Assembly: GCF_008693075.1 (NCBI RefSeq)
Contig: NZ_VXKJ01000036.1
Span: 1-33,730, forward strand
Length of the DNA stretch: 33,730 nt
Direction: 5' to 3'
Source: Corynebacterium phocae
Lineage (GTDB): Bacteria; Actinomycetota; Actinomycetes; Mycobacteriales; Mycobacteriaceae
Part shown: positions 10,816-18,698 of the stretch, piece by piece
Layout: every line of letters starts with the position of its first letter
How positions within the stretch are numbered: position 1 is the stretch's first letter
Notes under the pieces: generated by a model
What the model was told of the DNA's origin: nothing
The model's database searches: none
The model's input: the letters and a program-made list of their open reading frames with translations, nothing else
Program-made: the position numbers and the translations under genes

Positions 10816-10852
10816 TCCCGCCTCCCGGACAACCCTGGAAGGCGGGAATTTT
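10816..10852. terminator. Two-way terminator between ffh and the acyltransferase gene
   Basis: The stem TCCCGCCT (10816-10823) pairs with AGGCGGGA (10840-10847) over a 16-base loop. TTTT follows on the plus strand. On the minus strand the stem is followed by GCTTTTTATTT. It can therefore end both convergent genes. Confidence 0.8.
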
Positions 10853-10893
10853 CTATGTGGGGCGCGTAAGCACCCCAGGGCTTCGCACGCTAA

Positions 10894-13116
10894 CTAGACC
10901 GGGTCGCCAGCCCCGCCCCGCGGGTACGGCACTGGCACGGCGGGGCGTAGTTCTTGGACATCTGGTGCGGTGGCGGTGGAACTGACGGGGGCCGGGGCGT
11001 CATCGGGCACCTCGGGGGCCTCTTGCTTTTGTTCCTTGCCGTCCATGAATGGCTGGATATAGGACCGCAGCAGGGGCATGGCGGAGTCGGAAAAGGCGTT
11101 GGAGATGTGGTGCATATCGCGGTAGACGAACACGTTGCCCACAATGACAGGGCAGTGTGTAGAGTCGCAGAACCAGTCCGAGGTGTCCACGGCGATCATG
11201 TTGTCAAAGCGCGACAGGACCACGGCCCCGGGGTCTACCGGCGCGTAGACCTTCTCCCGGGGCATTCCGCATTCGATGGGGTCTTCGAGGGCCACGTAGC
11301 ATTCGTCAAACTCTCGGGGGTTGCCGGCACTATCAAAGCCCCAGGGGTTGTCCCGCAGGCCCAGGAATGGAATCTCTTCCTCAGCTAGGCGCTCCCAGAA
11401 ACCGATGTAGCCCTCTGGCACCGCGTCGGGGCCGTAGCCGAAGGGAGTGCCTGGGCGCGTGGTGTTGGAAATGACCAGGTCGGCTTCACCGTCCACGATT
11501 TTTTCAAAAGCCAGCTCGGACCACTCCGCGCATTCCGGGGACACGCCTACGTTGGGGCCAAGTTCGAGCGGGCAATCCTGGCGCAGCAGCGGGATGATTT
11601 TGAAGCCCATCTCCTTGCCCAGCTTATCCAGGCCGGAGGACCACTGTTCCGCGTGGGACCCGCCCACCAAGTAGACGTTGAATTCCGCGTTCGGGTCACC
11701 AAAGATGCAGGGCTCTCCGTCTTTGGTCTCTTCGGTGAAGTGGTCCGGGTCAGCCTGCTTGGCAATGAAGCAATGCGTGATGGAGGTTGGCGGCATAAGC
11801 CCACCGACCAGGATGGTGTCTGGTTGCGGTTCTATACCGCTGGGTGTCTTCGCACCGTGGTGCGCCATGGCCCCCGGGTAGGTGTCGGGATCTAAGGTGA
11901 CTTCCTGGCGGTTGTTGATCTGGTTCATCCAGAGCGGCAAGACCGACAGCACGGCTAGGGCTACTAGCCCCACGGCCACTCCGCCGGCGGCGCGCCCCTT
12001 CCCAGCAACGGTGCGCAGGGAGGCTAAGGCGCGGTTGACCGGCATGTCGTCGGCAAGAGGGCGCTTCCGGGACTGCCGCAGCGGCTTTTCTACAAACCGG
12101 TTGGTCAGGTCCGCCAGCAGCAAGGAAATGGCAATGATGCTTATCCCGAGCCACCACGGCGGCGTGCGCTGGTTGAGCCAGGAGGTGGAAACAATCAGTA
12201 GCGGCCAGTGCCAGAGGTAGAGGGAATAGGCAATATCGCCCAGCCAGAGGGCGACCTTGGAGGTCATGGCTTGGGAGATACGTGATCCGCCGGAGATGAT
12301 GATGAGCACCGCGCCGCCGATGGGCAACAAAGACAGCGGCCCCGGGTACGCCGTGGAGTCGGAGATAATCATGCCGGTGGTGACAACTGCAATCAGGCCG
12401 ATGCCAGTAAAGAGGTTCCGCAGGCGCTCCGGAACGTAGGCCTTAGCCCCGTAGATGGCTAGAACCCCACCCAGAGACAGTTCCCAGGCGCGGGCCAGGG
12501 TGTCGTAGTAGTTCGAGGCCGGGGCGTAGAAGCCATAGCGCGAGGCGTAGGCAAAGGAAGCCATCGTGATAACAATGAGCACCGGGCCGGCCACTGAGCG
12601 CACGGAGCGGCGCCGGTTTCGCAGTAGGAGGCCAAGGCCCAAGGCAAAGAGGATGGAGGCCAGGTAGAACTGGCCCTGCACGGCCATGGACCATAGGTGT
12701 TGCAGCGGGGACGTGGACGCCGAGGCCGCCGCGTAGTCAGCGTGTTGGCGCGCCAGTTCCCAGTTCTGGTAGTAGAAAACGGTGGCGGTTAATTGCTGAG
12801 CAAACTCCGTGCGCAGCAGCTGCGGGCTGAGCCACAAGACCAGTAGAAAAGTCGCGGCCAGGGTCAGTACCAGGGCGGGAGCCAGGCGGCGGAGGGTCCG
12901 CCACAGGGGCCACCAAGGGTTAAATGACGCGTTGGGCTTGTCCGCGTAGCGCAGCTGCGAGCCCAGGAAGAAGTAGCCGGACAGGAGCAGGAAGACGTCC
13001 ACGCCGCCGGAAACCCGGCCCACGAAGACGTGGTAGATGACTACCAATGCGATGGCTATACCGCGCAGGCCATCTAGGTCAAAGCGGTAACGAAAGCTAG
13101 TTGCGGGAGTAGTCAT
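10894..13116 (-). CDS. Membrane acyltransferase, AT3 domain fused to SGNH domain (OafA-like)
   Basis: This is a probable O-acyltransferase (acetyl or similar group) acting on an envelope glycan or lipid. Residues 8-345 form the AT3 membrane domain with about 10 helices. They begin with the family motif FDLDGLRGIAIALVVIYHV, including His29, and contain GDIAYSLYLWHWPLLIV. A further helix near 380-400 leads to an extracytoplasmic SGNH hydrolase-like domain (about 430-700). This has the nucleophile motif GGSHAEQW (Ser487) and the closing D-x-x-H pair Asp667/His670 in RDMHHIS, so the catalytic residues look complete. The tail (about 700-740) is Pro/Glu/Lys-rich. The acceptor cannot be read from sequence; corynebacteria use relatives for mycolate or arabinogalactan modification. 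ATG 13116 lacks a clear ribosome binding site. The gene stands alone, convergent with ffh and divergent from rpsP. Confidence 0.85.
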   Translation of the reverse strand: MTTPATSFRYRFDLDGLRGIAIALVVIYHVFVGRVSGGVDVFLLLSGYFFLGSQLRYADKPNASFNPWWPLWRTLRRLAPALVLTLAATFLLVLWLSPQLLRTEFAQQLTATVFYYQNWELARQHADYAAASASTSPLQHLWSMAVQGQFYLASILFALGLGLLLRNRRRSVRSVAGPVLIVITMASFAYASRYGFYAPASNYYDTLARAWELSLGGVLAIYGAKAYVPERLRNLFTGIGLIAVVTTGMIISDSTAYPGPLSLLPIGGAVLIIISGGSRISQAMTSKVALWLGDIAYSLYLWHWPLLIVSTSWLNQRTPPWWLGISIIAISLLLADLTNRFVEKPLRQSRKRPLADDMPVNRALASLRTVAGKGRAAGGVAVGLVALAVLSVLPLWMNQINNRQEVTLDPDTYPGAMAHHGAKTPSGIEPQPDTILVGGLMPPTSITHCFIAKQADPDHFTEETKDGEPCIFGDPNAEFNVYLVGGSHAEQWSSGLDKLGKEMGFKIIPLLRQDCPLELGPNVGVSPECAEWSELAFEKIVDGEADLVISNTTRPGTPFGYGPDAVPEGYIGFWERLAEEEIPFLGLRDNPWGFDSAGNPREFDECYVALEDPIECGMPREKVYAPVDPGAVVLSRFDNMIAVDTSDWFCDSTHCPVIVGNVFVYRDMHHISNAFSDSAMPLLRSYIQPFMDGKEQKQEAPEVPDDAPAPVSSTATAPDVQELRPAVPVPYPRGGAGDPV

Positions 13117-13155
13117 GTTTTTAAGAAAAGCGCCTACGGTCGGGTGGAGGGGGAA

Positions 13156-13161
13156 ATTCTA
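13156..13161 (-). promoter_or_regulatory. Candidate -10 box of the acyltransferase gene
   Basis: On the minus strand TAGAAT, preceded by CTG, would start transcription about 32 bases before the ATG at 13116. The -35 is not obvious. Confidence 0.4.
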
Positions 13162-13250
13162 CAGCGAAGATAAAGGGTACTCGGTGGGGAGGGGATAATG
13201 ACAACGAGGGTAGTCACTGTGTGCGGCTTATGCGAGATTTCCGGCTCGAT

Positions 13251-13279
13251 TTTAGGTATTAGGCAACTGTCTGTATAAT
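13251..13279 (+). promoter_or_regulatory. rpsP: Candidate promoter of rpsP
   Basis: A perfect -10 TATAAT lies at 13274-13279. A weak -35 TTTAGG sits 17 bases upstream at 13251-13256. The start would be near 13286, giving a 180-base leader. The 13117-13467 gap holds this promoter, the opposing promoter near 13156 and the structured leader described separately. Confidence 0.6.
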
Positions 13280-13285
13280 TTTCGG

Positions 13286-13467
13286 GGTTGTCTTTCCCGG
13301 TCAAGTGCCGGGTGTGAAGACACACCATAAATTCAGTTTGTCTGCATAACACCGTGTCCGTCTACGGTCGGCCGGTTTTGTCACATGCAGGTTAAATCCA
13401 AGGGTTGAACCGGCGCAAGAAAGTTCTTGCGCGTCTGAACTGCCCGGTGACTAGAAAAGGAGCCATC
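13286..13467 (+). promoter_or_regulatory. Structured 5' leader of rpsP
   Basis: The predicted leader contains several short perfect hairpins: CCCGG/CCGGG around 13294-13309; GGTGTG-AAGA-CACACC just after it; and GCGCAAGA-AAGT-TCTTGCGC at 13413-13432, an 8-bp stem 35 bases before the ATG. No U-run follows the last stem, so it is not a simple terminator. Control by S16 itself or by RNA processing is possible but unproven. I do not recognise a known leader family. Confidence 0.45.
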
Positions 13468-13971
13468 ATGGCTGTAAAAATTAAGCTGCAGCGTATCGGT
13501 AAAATCCGCAACGCCCAGTACCGCGTGGTTGTCGCTGACGCCCGCACCCGCCGTTCCGGCAAGGCAATTGAAAACATTGGCATCTACCAGCCAAAGCAAG
13601 AGCCTTCCCTCATCCAGATTGATTCTGAGCGCGCTCAGTACTGGCTTGGCGTTGGCGCACAGCCAACCGAGCCAGTCATGGCACTGCTGAAGGTCACCGG
13701 TGACTGGCAGAAGTACAAGGGCCTAGAAGGCGCTGAGGGCACCTTGAAGGTAGCCGAAGAAAAGCCATCCAAGCTCGATCTGTTCAACGCTGCGCTGGCT
13801 GAGGCCAACAATGGCCCTTCCATTGAGGCCATCACTGAGAAGAAGCGCAAGGCAAAGGAAGAGGCAGAAGCTAAGGCTGCTGCTGAAGCTGCCGCTGCCG
13901 AGGCCGCCGCTGCTGCTGAGGCTGCTGAGGCTGCCAAGGAAGAAGCTCCTGCTGAAGAGTCTGCAGAGTAA
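13468..13971 (+). CDS. rpsP: 30S ribosomal protein S16
   Basis: S16 is a primary binder of 16S rRNA that helps assemble the 30S subunit. ATG 13468 is chosen, not the upstream in-frame ATG 13405, because AAAGGAG lies 7-8 bases before it and the product then begins with the conserved [19 protein letters not shown]. The S16 fold covers about the first 80-85 residues, with [15 protein letters not shown] and GAQPTEPV. The rest, to residue 167, is a corynebacterial-type extension ending in a long run of Ala, Glu and Lys that is probably helical or disordered. Codon choice is the biased type expected for a highly expressed gene. rimM and trmD, the usual operon partners, are separated from it by the sialidase/TetR pair. 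Confidence 0.96.
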   Translation: MAVKIKLQRIGKIRNAQYRVVVADARTRRSGKAIENIGIYQPKQEPSLIQIDSERAQYWLGVGAQPTEPVMALLKVTGDWQKYKGLEGAEGTLKVAEEKPSKLDLFNAALAEANNGPSIEAITEKKRKAKEEAEAKAAAEAAAAEAAAAAEAAEAAKEEAPAEESAE

Positions 13972-13995
13972 GGCTTCCTAGCAACGCTATTTTAG

Positions 13996-14028
13996 GCGCG
14001 TCACCCGTTTGCGGGTGGCGCGCTTTTT
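13996..14028 (+). terminator. Terminator of rpsP
   Basis: GCGCGTCACCCG (13996-14007) pairs with CGGGTGGCGCGC (14012-14023), with one G-U pair and a 4-base loop, followed by TTTTT at 14024-14028. This is a strong intrinsic terminator. Confidence 0.9.
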
Positions 14029-14388
14029 GCTGTGAACACCAAACTGAGAATTTCCCAGGTTTTGTCTTAGTCCCGGCCTTGGGCTACCCCCGTGCTGCTG
14101 GAGGATTTCTCCAAGGAACCTGTGAAAAGTCGGGGAGCTGCCCTGCACCGGGGGAGTTGGAATAGAAAGCGTTGCTCATTTCCTGCCAGTGTCGAGGATC
14201 ATATGGGGTGGATTTAGTGTTAAAAGTAACTTAATTTTTCCCTTTGTGGTCAACGTTATATTAACCTAGTTACTGCACCCCGCGTCATAAGATGTCAGAT
14301 GTCTGCCAGCTGCTTGCATATCAGCGCTTAGCCGGACGGCATCGGAAAGTACTTGTGCCGCTTTTCCTTAGTAACGAAGAAGGTTTAT
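14029..14388. other. Intergenic region upstream of the sialidase gene
   Basis: These 360 bases hold no convincing gene. A separated inverted repeat, CCCCCGTGC (14087-14095) and GCACCGGGGG (14145-14154), encloses a small TGGAG/CTCCA hairpin. Downstream is an A/T-rich stretch with a possible -10 TATATT (14257-14262) and two GTTA-n-TAAC half-site pairs near 14219-14232 and 14255-14266. A GATGTCAGATGTC direct repeat follows near 14291. GAAGAAGG before ATG 14389 is the ribosome binding site. Confidence 0.5.
14257..14262 (+). promoter_or_regulatory. Possible -10 box of the sialidase gene
   Basis: TATATT lies in the A/T-rich part of the upstream region. Transcription would start near 14269, leaving a leader of about 120 bases. 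The -35 is poor (T-rich). Confidence 0.35.
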
Positions 14389-17184
14389 ATGACTACATAT
14401 GCTTGGCGGCGTTCACTTTTGGCCTCCCTTTCTGCCCTGGCAGTCAGTTGTGGGATGGTACATGCCGCACCGCACGCGCTGGCCGCGACTTTTGACGGAA
14501 TTCCCGGGCACGCCCCCAACGGCACGTACGGGTTTGACGCTAACCCAGACTTCAACGCTGACCCCCTGTGGGAACAGCAGCAGATAGCCACTGCCGGCGA
14601 GGGATACGGCTGCTACCGCATCCCGGCTCTCAACACCGCCCCAGACGGTGCCGTGCTGGCCTCCTACGACGGCCGCCCGCACGGATGTGGCGACGCACCC
14701 ACCCCCAACGCCATCGTGCAGCGCCGTTCCACCGATAACGGCCAGAGCTGGTCTGCGGAGATTGACATTGCCCCGGGCGTCACCGGTGACAAGCCCGTGG
14801 GTTATTCGGATCCCTCCTACGTGGTTGACCGGGAGACCGGAGATATTTTCAACTTCCACGTCAAGTCCTTTGACCAGGGAATTGCCGGCTCGCAGCCGGG
14901 CACTGACCATGATAACCGCAATATCATCCAGGCCGCTTACGCCAAATCGCAAGACGGCGGCAAGACCTGGACCTATGACCACGTGGTCACCCGCGACATC
15001 ACTACCGATCCCTCCTGGCGTGCCCGCTTTGCCACCTCCGGCAACGGCATCCAGCTCACCTACGGCGAGCACAAAGGACGGCTTATCCAGCCAGCTATGA
15101 TCATCGTTGACCGCGGGCCGTGGAAAGCCAGCGCCTGGATCTCCGATGACCACGGCGAAACCTGGTACCCATCCAAGCCTTGGGGCACCGGTATGGACGA
15201 AAACAAGATCGTGGAGCTGTCCAACGGCGTGCTGATGAACAACTCCCGTTCTTCCTACCGCAGCGAAACCGCCCGTAAGATTTCCTACTCCTACGACGGC
15301 GGCTACACCTGGACCGAGCCAGAACTAGACCCGCAACTGCCGGATCCGCGCAACAATGCCTCGATTATCCGTGCATTCCCTAACGCTCCCAAGGATTCCG
15401 CTCTGGCGAAGGTACTGCTGTTTTCCAACTCCGCTACCACCGGACCAGCCCGTACCAACGGCACCATCCGGATGTCCTGTGACGACGGCCAGACCTGGCC
15501 AGTGTCTAAGGAATTCAATGCCGGTGATACCCAGTACACCAACATGACCACGTTGGAAAACGGCAACATTGGCATCATGTGGGAGGACAACGTCCGCCCC
15601 GCAACCAATATCTACTACGCCAACTTCAACCTGGCATGGTTGGGCGCGTCCTGCCTGAACGTGGACGCCAAGGACCAGACTGTCAACGCCGGTGATAGCA
15701 CCACCGTCCCGGTAACCATCACCAACACCACCGGTGGCCGGATTTTCAACCAGCCCCTGGGCGTTGAGGCTCCGGAAGGCTTTGAGGTCAGCTATGAACC
15801 GGCCACCGTTTCGCTCGATGCCGGTGAATCAACGACCGTGAACATGACCGTCAAGGCACCTCTCAAGGGCACCAACGGACGCAACAGCATCAGCGTGACT
15901 GTTCCTGCCGGCCGCGTCAACGCGGTGGGTAACGTACACGTGAACCTTCGCGGTGCGGAAGAAGAAGAGGTTGGAGGCTCGGAGAGCTACGTGGATCCTT
16001 CCGTGGAGGAGACCACCGCCTTTGTCACCATCAAGAACCCGAAGAAGGACAATGAGTGGCACGTAGGTGACACCGTTGATTATGAATTCACGGTTCTCAA
16101 GCCTGATTTCTTGAATAACTACAGCGTGGTGCCTTCCGGTTCCGCGTTGGAAAAGTTTGCCCCGCCGGCCTCCCCCAACTGCCGCTGGTCCGTATTCACC
16201 TCCTACGTAGCGGCGTGTGGGTTCCCCACCTACACCATCACCGAAGAGGACCTGGCACGCGGTTACTTTGAAACCGAAACCACGTGGACGTTTACCAACC
16301 TGACGGATAACACCGAAAGGGTTCAGAAATTAATGACTCCGCGCGTGAACGTGGTGGAAAAGCCAGAGACGCCGGAAACCCGGTTGGCTGACACCGTCAA
16401 AGCTGACATTGAGCCAGTGGGTGAGGTTTCCTCCGCCGCTGGTGATGTCACCGTAGCGGTGAAGGTCCACGCCGCTAGCAACACCGAAACTTTGCCAGAA
16501 GACACCAAAATCGCACTGTACCTGGACGAGGAAGAAGTTGCTCAGGCACCGGTAGTAGATGGCGTGGCTGAGTTCACCGTCACTGTTCCTTCCGTGCCCG
16601 CAGGCGCTGAGACGGTCACCCACATGCTGGCCGCGCGTCCTGTGACTGCGGCGGAGAACTTCCGCGGCATCGACGGATTTGGGCGCTTCATGGTTCTGCC
16701 GCGCGACCGCGCACAAGGACGCACCACGCTGACTCTGAGCGAGCAGGCTGACGTCCGGGCTGGTTCCGTTGAAGGCAACCGGGTGCTAGTTAGCGCCAAG
16801 TTGCAGCGCAACGGCGAACCCGTAGCGGGAGAGAAGGTTACGTTCACTACCTCCAGCGGCAACACCGCGAGTGACGTGACCAATGCAGACGGCGTGGCGC
16901 TGACCTACATTGAGGTTGCAGAGCTGGGACAGCTCCTAGACGCTGACAAGAAGGTCACCATCACGGCGACTGTGGACGAGTACGAAACCACCACCGAGGT
17001 CTTTGACTCCGCACAGGCTTCGCACACCTTCACGGTCACCGCTGAAGGGCAAACGGACTCCCCAGAGGGAAGCTCCGAGCAGTCGAAATCTACCTGGGCT
17101 ATCGCCTTGTCCGCCATCGCAGCGGTCCTGGCTTTGTTGTCGCCCATCTTCTCTAACTTGATCAAGCGCTTCATCAAGTTCTAG
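14389..17184 (+). CDS. nanH: Secreted, membrane-anchored exo-alpha-sialidase
   Basis: This enzyme probably releases terminal sialic acid from host glycoconjugates outside the cell (EC 3.2.1.18, glycoside hydrolase family 33). ATG 14389 is chosen, not 14353, because GAAGAAGG lies just before it and a clean signal peptide results (MTTYAWRRSLLASLSALAVS..., likely cut after AHALA or nearby). The catalytic propeller (about 45-420) has the YRIP motif and five Asp boxes: STDNGQSW 114, SQDGGKTW 187, SDDHGETW 252, SYDGGYTW 301 and SCDDGQTW 363. A NEW3-type beta domain (about 425-520) and Ig-like domains follow, the last of Big-1 type (about 780-870). The C-terminus is a hydrophobic helix ending KRFIKF, so the enzyme is anchored in the membrane. 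There is no LPxTG sortase signal. 931 residues. Confidence 0.92.
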   Translation: MTTYAWRRSLLASLSALAVSCGMVHAAPHALAATFDGIPGHAPNGTYGFDANPDFNADPLWEQQQIATAGEGYGCYRIPALNTAPDGAVLASYDGRPHGCGDAPTPNAIVQRRSTDNGQSWSAEIDIAPGVTGDKPVGYSDPSYVVDRETGDIFNFHVKSFDQGIAGSQPGTDHDNRNIIQAAYAKSQDGGKTWTYDHVVTRDITTDPSWRARFATSGNGIQLTYGEHKGRLIQPAMIIVDRGPWKASAWISDDHGETWYPSKPWGTGMDENKIVELSNGVLMNNSRSSYRSETARKISYSYDGGYTWTEPELDPQLPDPRNNASIIRAFPNAPKDSALAKVLLFSNSATTGPARTNGTIRMSCDDGQTWPVSKEFNAGDTQYTNMTTLENGNIGIMWEDNVRPATNIYYANFNLAWLGASCLNVDAKDQTVNAGDSTTVPVTITNTTGGRIFNQPLGVEAPEGFEVSYEPATVSLDAGESTTVNMTVKAPLKGTNGRNSISVTVPAGRVNAVGNVHVNLRGAEEEEVGGSESYVDPSVEETTAFVTIKNPKKDNEWHVGDTVDYEFTVLKPDFLNNYSVVPSGSALEKFAPPASPNCRWSVFTSYVAACGFPTYTITEEDLARGYFETETTWTFTNLTDNTERVQKLMTPRVNVVEKPETPETRLADTVKADIEPVGEVSSAAGDVTVAVKVHAASNTETLPEDTKIALYLDEEEVAQAPVVDGVAEFTVTVPSVPAGAETVTHMLAARPVTAAENFRGIDGFGRFMVLPRDRAQGRTTLTLSEQADVRAGSVEGNRVLVSAKLQRNGEPVAGEKVTFTTSSGNTASDVTNADGVALTYIEVAELGQLLDADKKVTITATVDEYETTTEVFDSAQASHTFTVTAEGQTDSPEGSSEQSKSTWAIALSAIAAVLALLSPIFSNLIKRFIKF

Positions 17185-17242
17185 GACACCGTCAGCCGGG
17201 CGCACCCGCCCGGCCCAGACGGGGAAGACACCACAATTTAAC

Positions 17243-17281
17243 AAAGGAAGGAAAGCCCGCACAGGCTTTCCTTCCTTTTTT
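17243..17281. terminator. Strong terminator between nanH and the TetR gene
   Basis: A perfect 15-bp stem, AAAGGAAGGAAAGCC (17243-17257) with GGCTTTCCTTCCTTT (17264-17278), has a 6-base loop and is followed by TTT on the plus strand. Its A-rich start gives a short T-run on the minus strand, so it may also end the convergent TetR gene. Confidence 0.9.
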
Positions 17282-17321
17282 CGTGCCATCCAGCCACCGG
17301 GCTGGCTGGGACCGTGGGCCC

Positions 17322-18032
17322 CTATTTGACCAAGGCTTCGTCAGATTCTGGTGCCACGCCGCCCGGGTAGTTGCGGTAGGCGTTGTGGGGATTGTGGAAA
17401 TCAGTTCCGCGCAGGGCAGCGCTGAAGACCGGAACGGCCAGGCTGCGCTTTTCCTCTTTGCTCAGCCCTGCCATTTGGCCGGTGGTACACAGCACCGCGA
17501 AGCCGTGGATGGTTGACCAAGCAGCCAGCGCGTTGTGGAAGAAAAACTCCAGGTGACTGGTGCCGTCAGTTTGGCGCGCGTGGACTTCCAGGCACCGGGA
17601 GAATTTGGAAATAACGTCAAATTCCAGCCCCGGCTTGGCGTCCAGCGCGCCGCCATGGTCCGTGGTGATGAGGTCTAGGCGGTTGCCTTCTAACATGCAG
17701 CGGAAGAAGTTTGGTTCCTCGATAGCAAAGTCAAAGTAGGCATAGCCGCAGGCTAAGAGGCGTTCGGCGGCCAATGGGTATTTCTCATGGTCGTCGATGA
17801 CCTCGTCGAGGCGCGAAACTAGGGCCTCGACGGCTTTTTCCGAAACCGCGTTAGAAAGCTCCGCCTGGCCGGAGTAGTGACGGTAGGCGGAAGTAGGGGA
17901 AACGCCTAGTCTGCGGGTGATGTTGCGGATACTTATCGCCTCAGGGCCAGCTTCGCGTCCGGTTTCAATTGCCACGCGAAGGAGCTCTTCTTTGAGGTTG
18001 CCATGATGATAAGACTTCGGCCTACTGTTCAT
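17322..18032 (-). CDS. TetR/AcrR-family transcriptional regulator (WHG domain)
   Basis: This is a 236-residue helix-turn-helix repressor-type protein. The DNA-binding domain lies at about 10-62, with the HTH region SIRNITRRLGVSPTSAYRHY. The C-terminal ligand domain resembles the WHG subgroup (AAWSTIHGFAVLCTTGQMAG). The ligand and targets are unknown. The gene converges on nanH and diverges from rimM. A near-perfect palindrome (18086-18101) lies about 55 bases before its ATG and is the best operator candidate, pointing to autoregulation. The start ATG 18032 has no strong ribosome binding site but gives the canonical short N-terminus before the HTH. Confidence 0.9.
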   Translation of the reverse strand: MNSRPKSYHHGNLKEELLRVAIETGREAGPEAISIRNITRRLGVSPTSAYRHYSGQAELSNAVSEKAVEALVSRLDEVIDDHEKYPLAAERLLACGYAYFDFAIEEPNFFRCMLEGNRLDLITTDHGGALDAKPGLEFDVISKFSRCLEVHARQTDGTSHLEFFFHNALAAWSTIHGFAVLCTTGQMAGLSKEEKRSLAVPVFSAALRGTDFHNPHNAYRNYPGGVAPESDEALVK

Positions 18033-18085
18033 TTTTTCAATTCTAAATCACGCCAGGTTATTTCGGGCAATCTTTTAATTCATAA

Positions 18086-18101
18086 ACAGTGTTAACATTG
18101 T
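18086..18101. promoter_or_regulatory. Palindrome, candidate TetR operator
   Basis: ACAGTGTTAACATTGT is a 16-base palindrome with one mismatched pair, centred on GTTAAC. It lies in the divergent tetR-rimM region. Size and place fit an operator for the adjacent regulator. No experimental support can be seen from sequence. Confidence 0.45.
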
Positions 18102-18188
18102 GCAGCTTAAACGGTATTTTTGAGGCTAGCCGGTGTAGTTGTCGGGTAGGGTGTGATGATCTTTTCGCAACGCGTTAAGCTAGGGCCT

Positions 18189-18698
18189 ATGGAATTAATG
18201 ATTGGCCGGGTAGTCAAACCGCATGGAGTCAAAGGTGAGGTGGTGGTTGAATCAACCACGGAAGCCCCGGAGGTACGCTTTGCCGTGGGGGAGAAGCTTC
18301 TAGGCCGCCAAACCAACCAAACCAGCAAGGAAATCCCACTGACGGTCAAATCCGTCCGGCCCCACAAGGGCAGGCTGCTGATTTTTTTCACAGAGGTTCC
18401 GGACTGCAACACAGCGGAAACTCTGCGGGGGCTCAAGTTCTACGCTCCGCCGCTGGAAGATCCGGAAGATGACGGTTTCTACGACCACGAGCTTGAGGGC
18501 CTGCGCGTTATCCACGACGGCCAGGAAATCGGGGAAGTCACCGCCATCACGCACGGGCCTACCCAATCCCTGCTGGAGGTCACGCTGTCCTCCGGAGCAG
18601 AGGCACTGGTGCCGTTCGTGGAAGAGATTGTGCCCGGGGTTGACCTTGAGGCCGGCACGGTAACTATCACCCCGCCGGAAGGGTTGCTGGAGCTGTGA
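18189..18698 (+). CDS. rimM: 16S rRNA processing protein RimM
   Basis: RimM binds S19 and the 30S head and is needed for 16S rRNA maturation. ATG 18189 is chosen (MELMIGRVVKPHGVKGEVVV) because this is where RimM families begin; the frame is open back to 18153. The N-terminal RimM domain covers about 1-85. A PRC-barrel domain covers about 92-165, with FYDHELEGLRV and VPFVEEIVPGVDLEAG. The length of 169 residues is normal. A possible -10 TAAGCT ends 7 bases before the ATG, so the transcript may be leaderless; TAGGGT further upstream is an alternative. The stop overlaps the trmD start (GTGA). Confidence 0.94.
   Translation: MELMIGRVVKPHGVKGEVVVESTTEAPEVRFAVGEKLLGRQTNQTSKEIPLTVKSVRPHKGRLLIFFTEVPDCNTAETLRGLKFYAPPLEDPEDDGFYDHELEGLRVIHDGQEIGEVTAITHGPTQSLLEVTLSSGAEALVPFVEEIVPGVDLEAGTVTITPPEGLLEL

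Noticed and set aside
13134..13352. 72-residue open frame on the minus strand upstream of the acyltransferase gene
   Set aside because: It spans the predicted rpsP promoter and leader, has no ribosome binding site and no homology that I recognise.
14413..15153. 246-residue open frame antisense to the sialidase
   Set aside because: No recognisable motifs, and the opposite strand encodes Asp boxes and a signal peptide.
18509..18517. DnaA box within rimM (TTATCCACG)
   Set aside because: One mismatch, unpaired and inside coding sequence, so probably chance.
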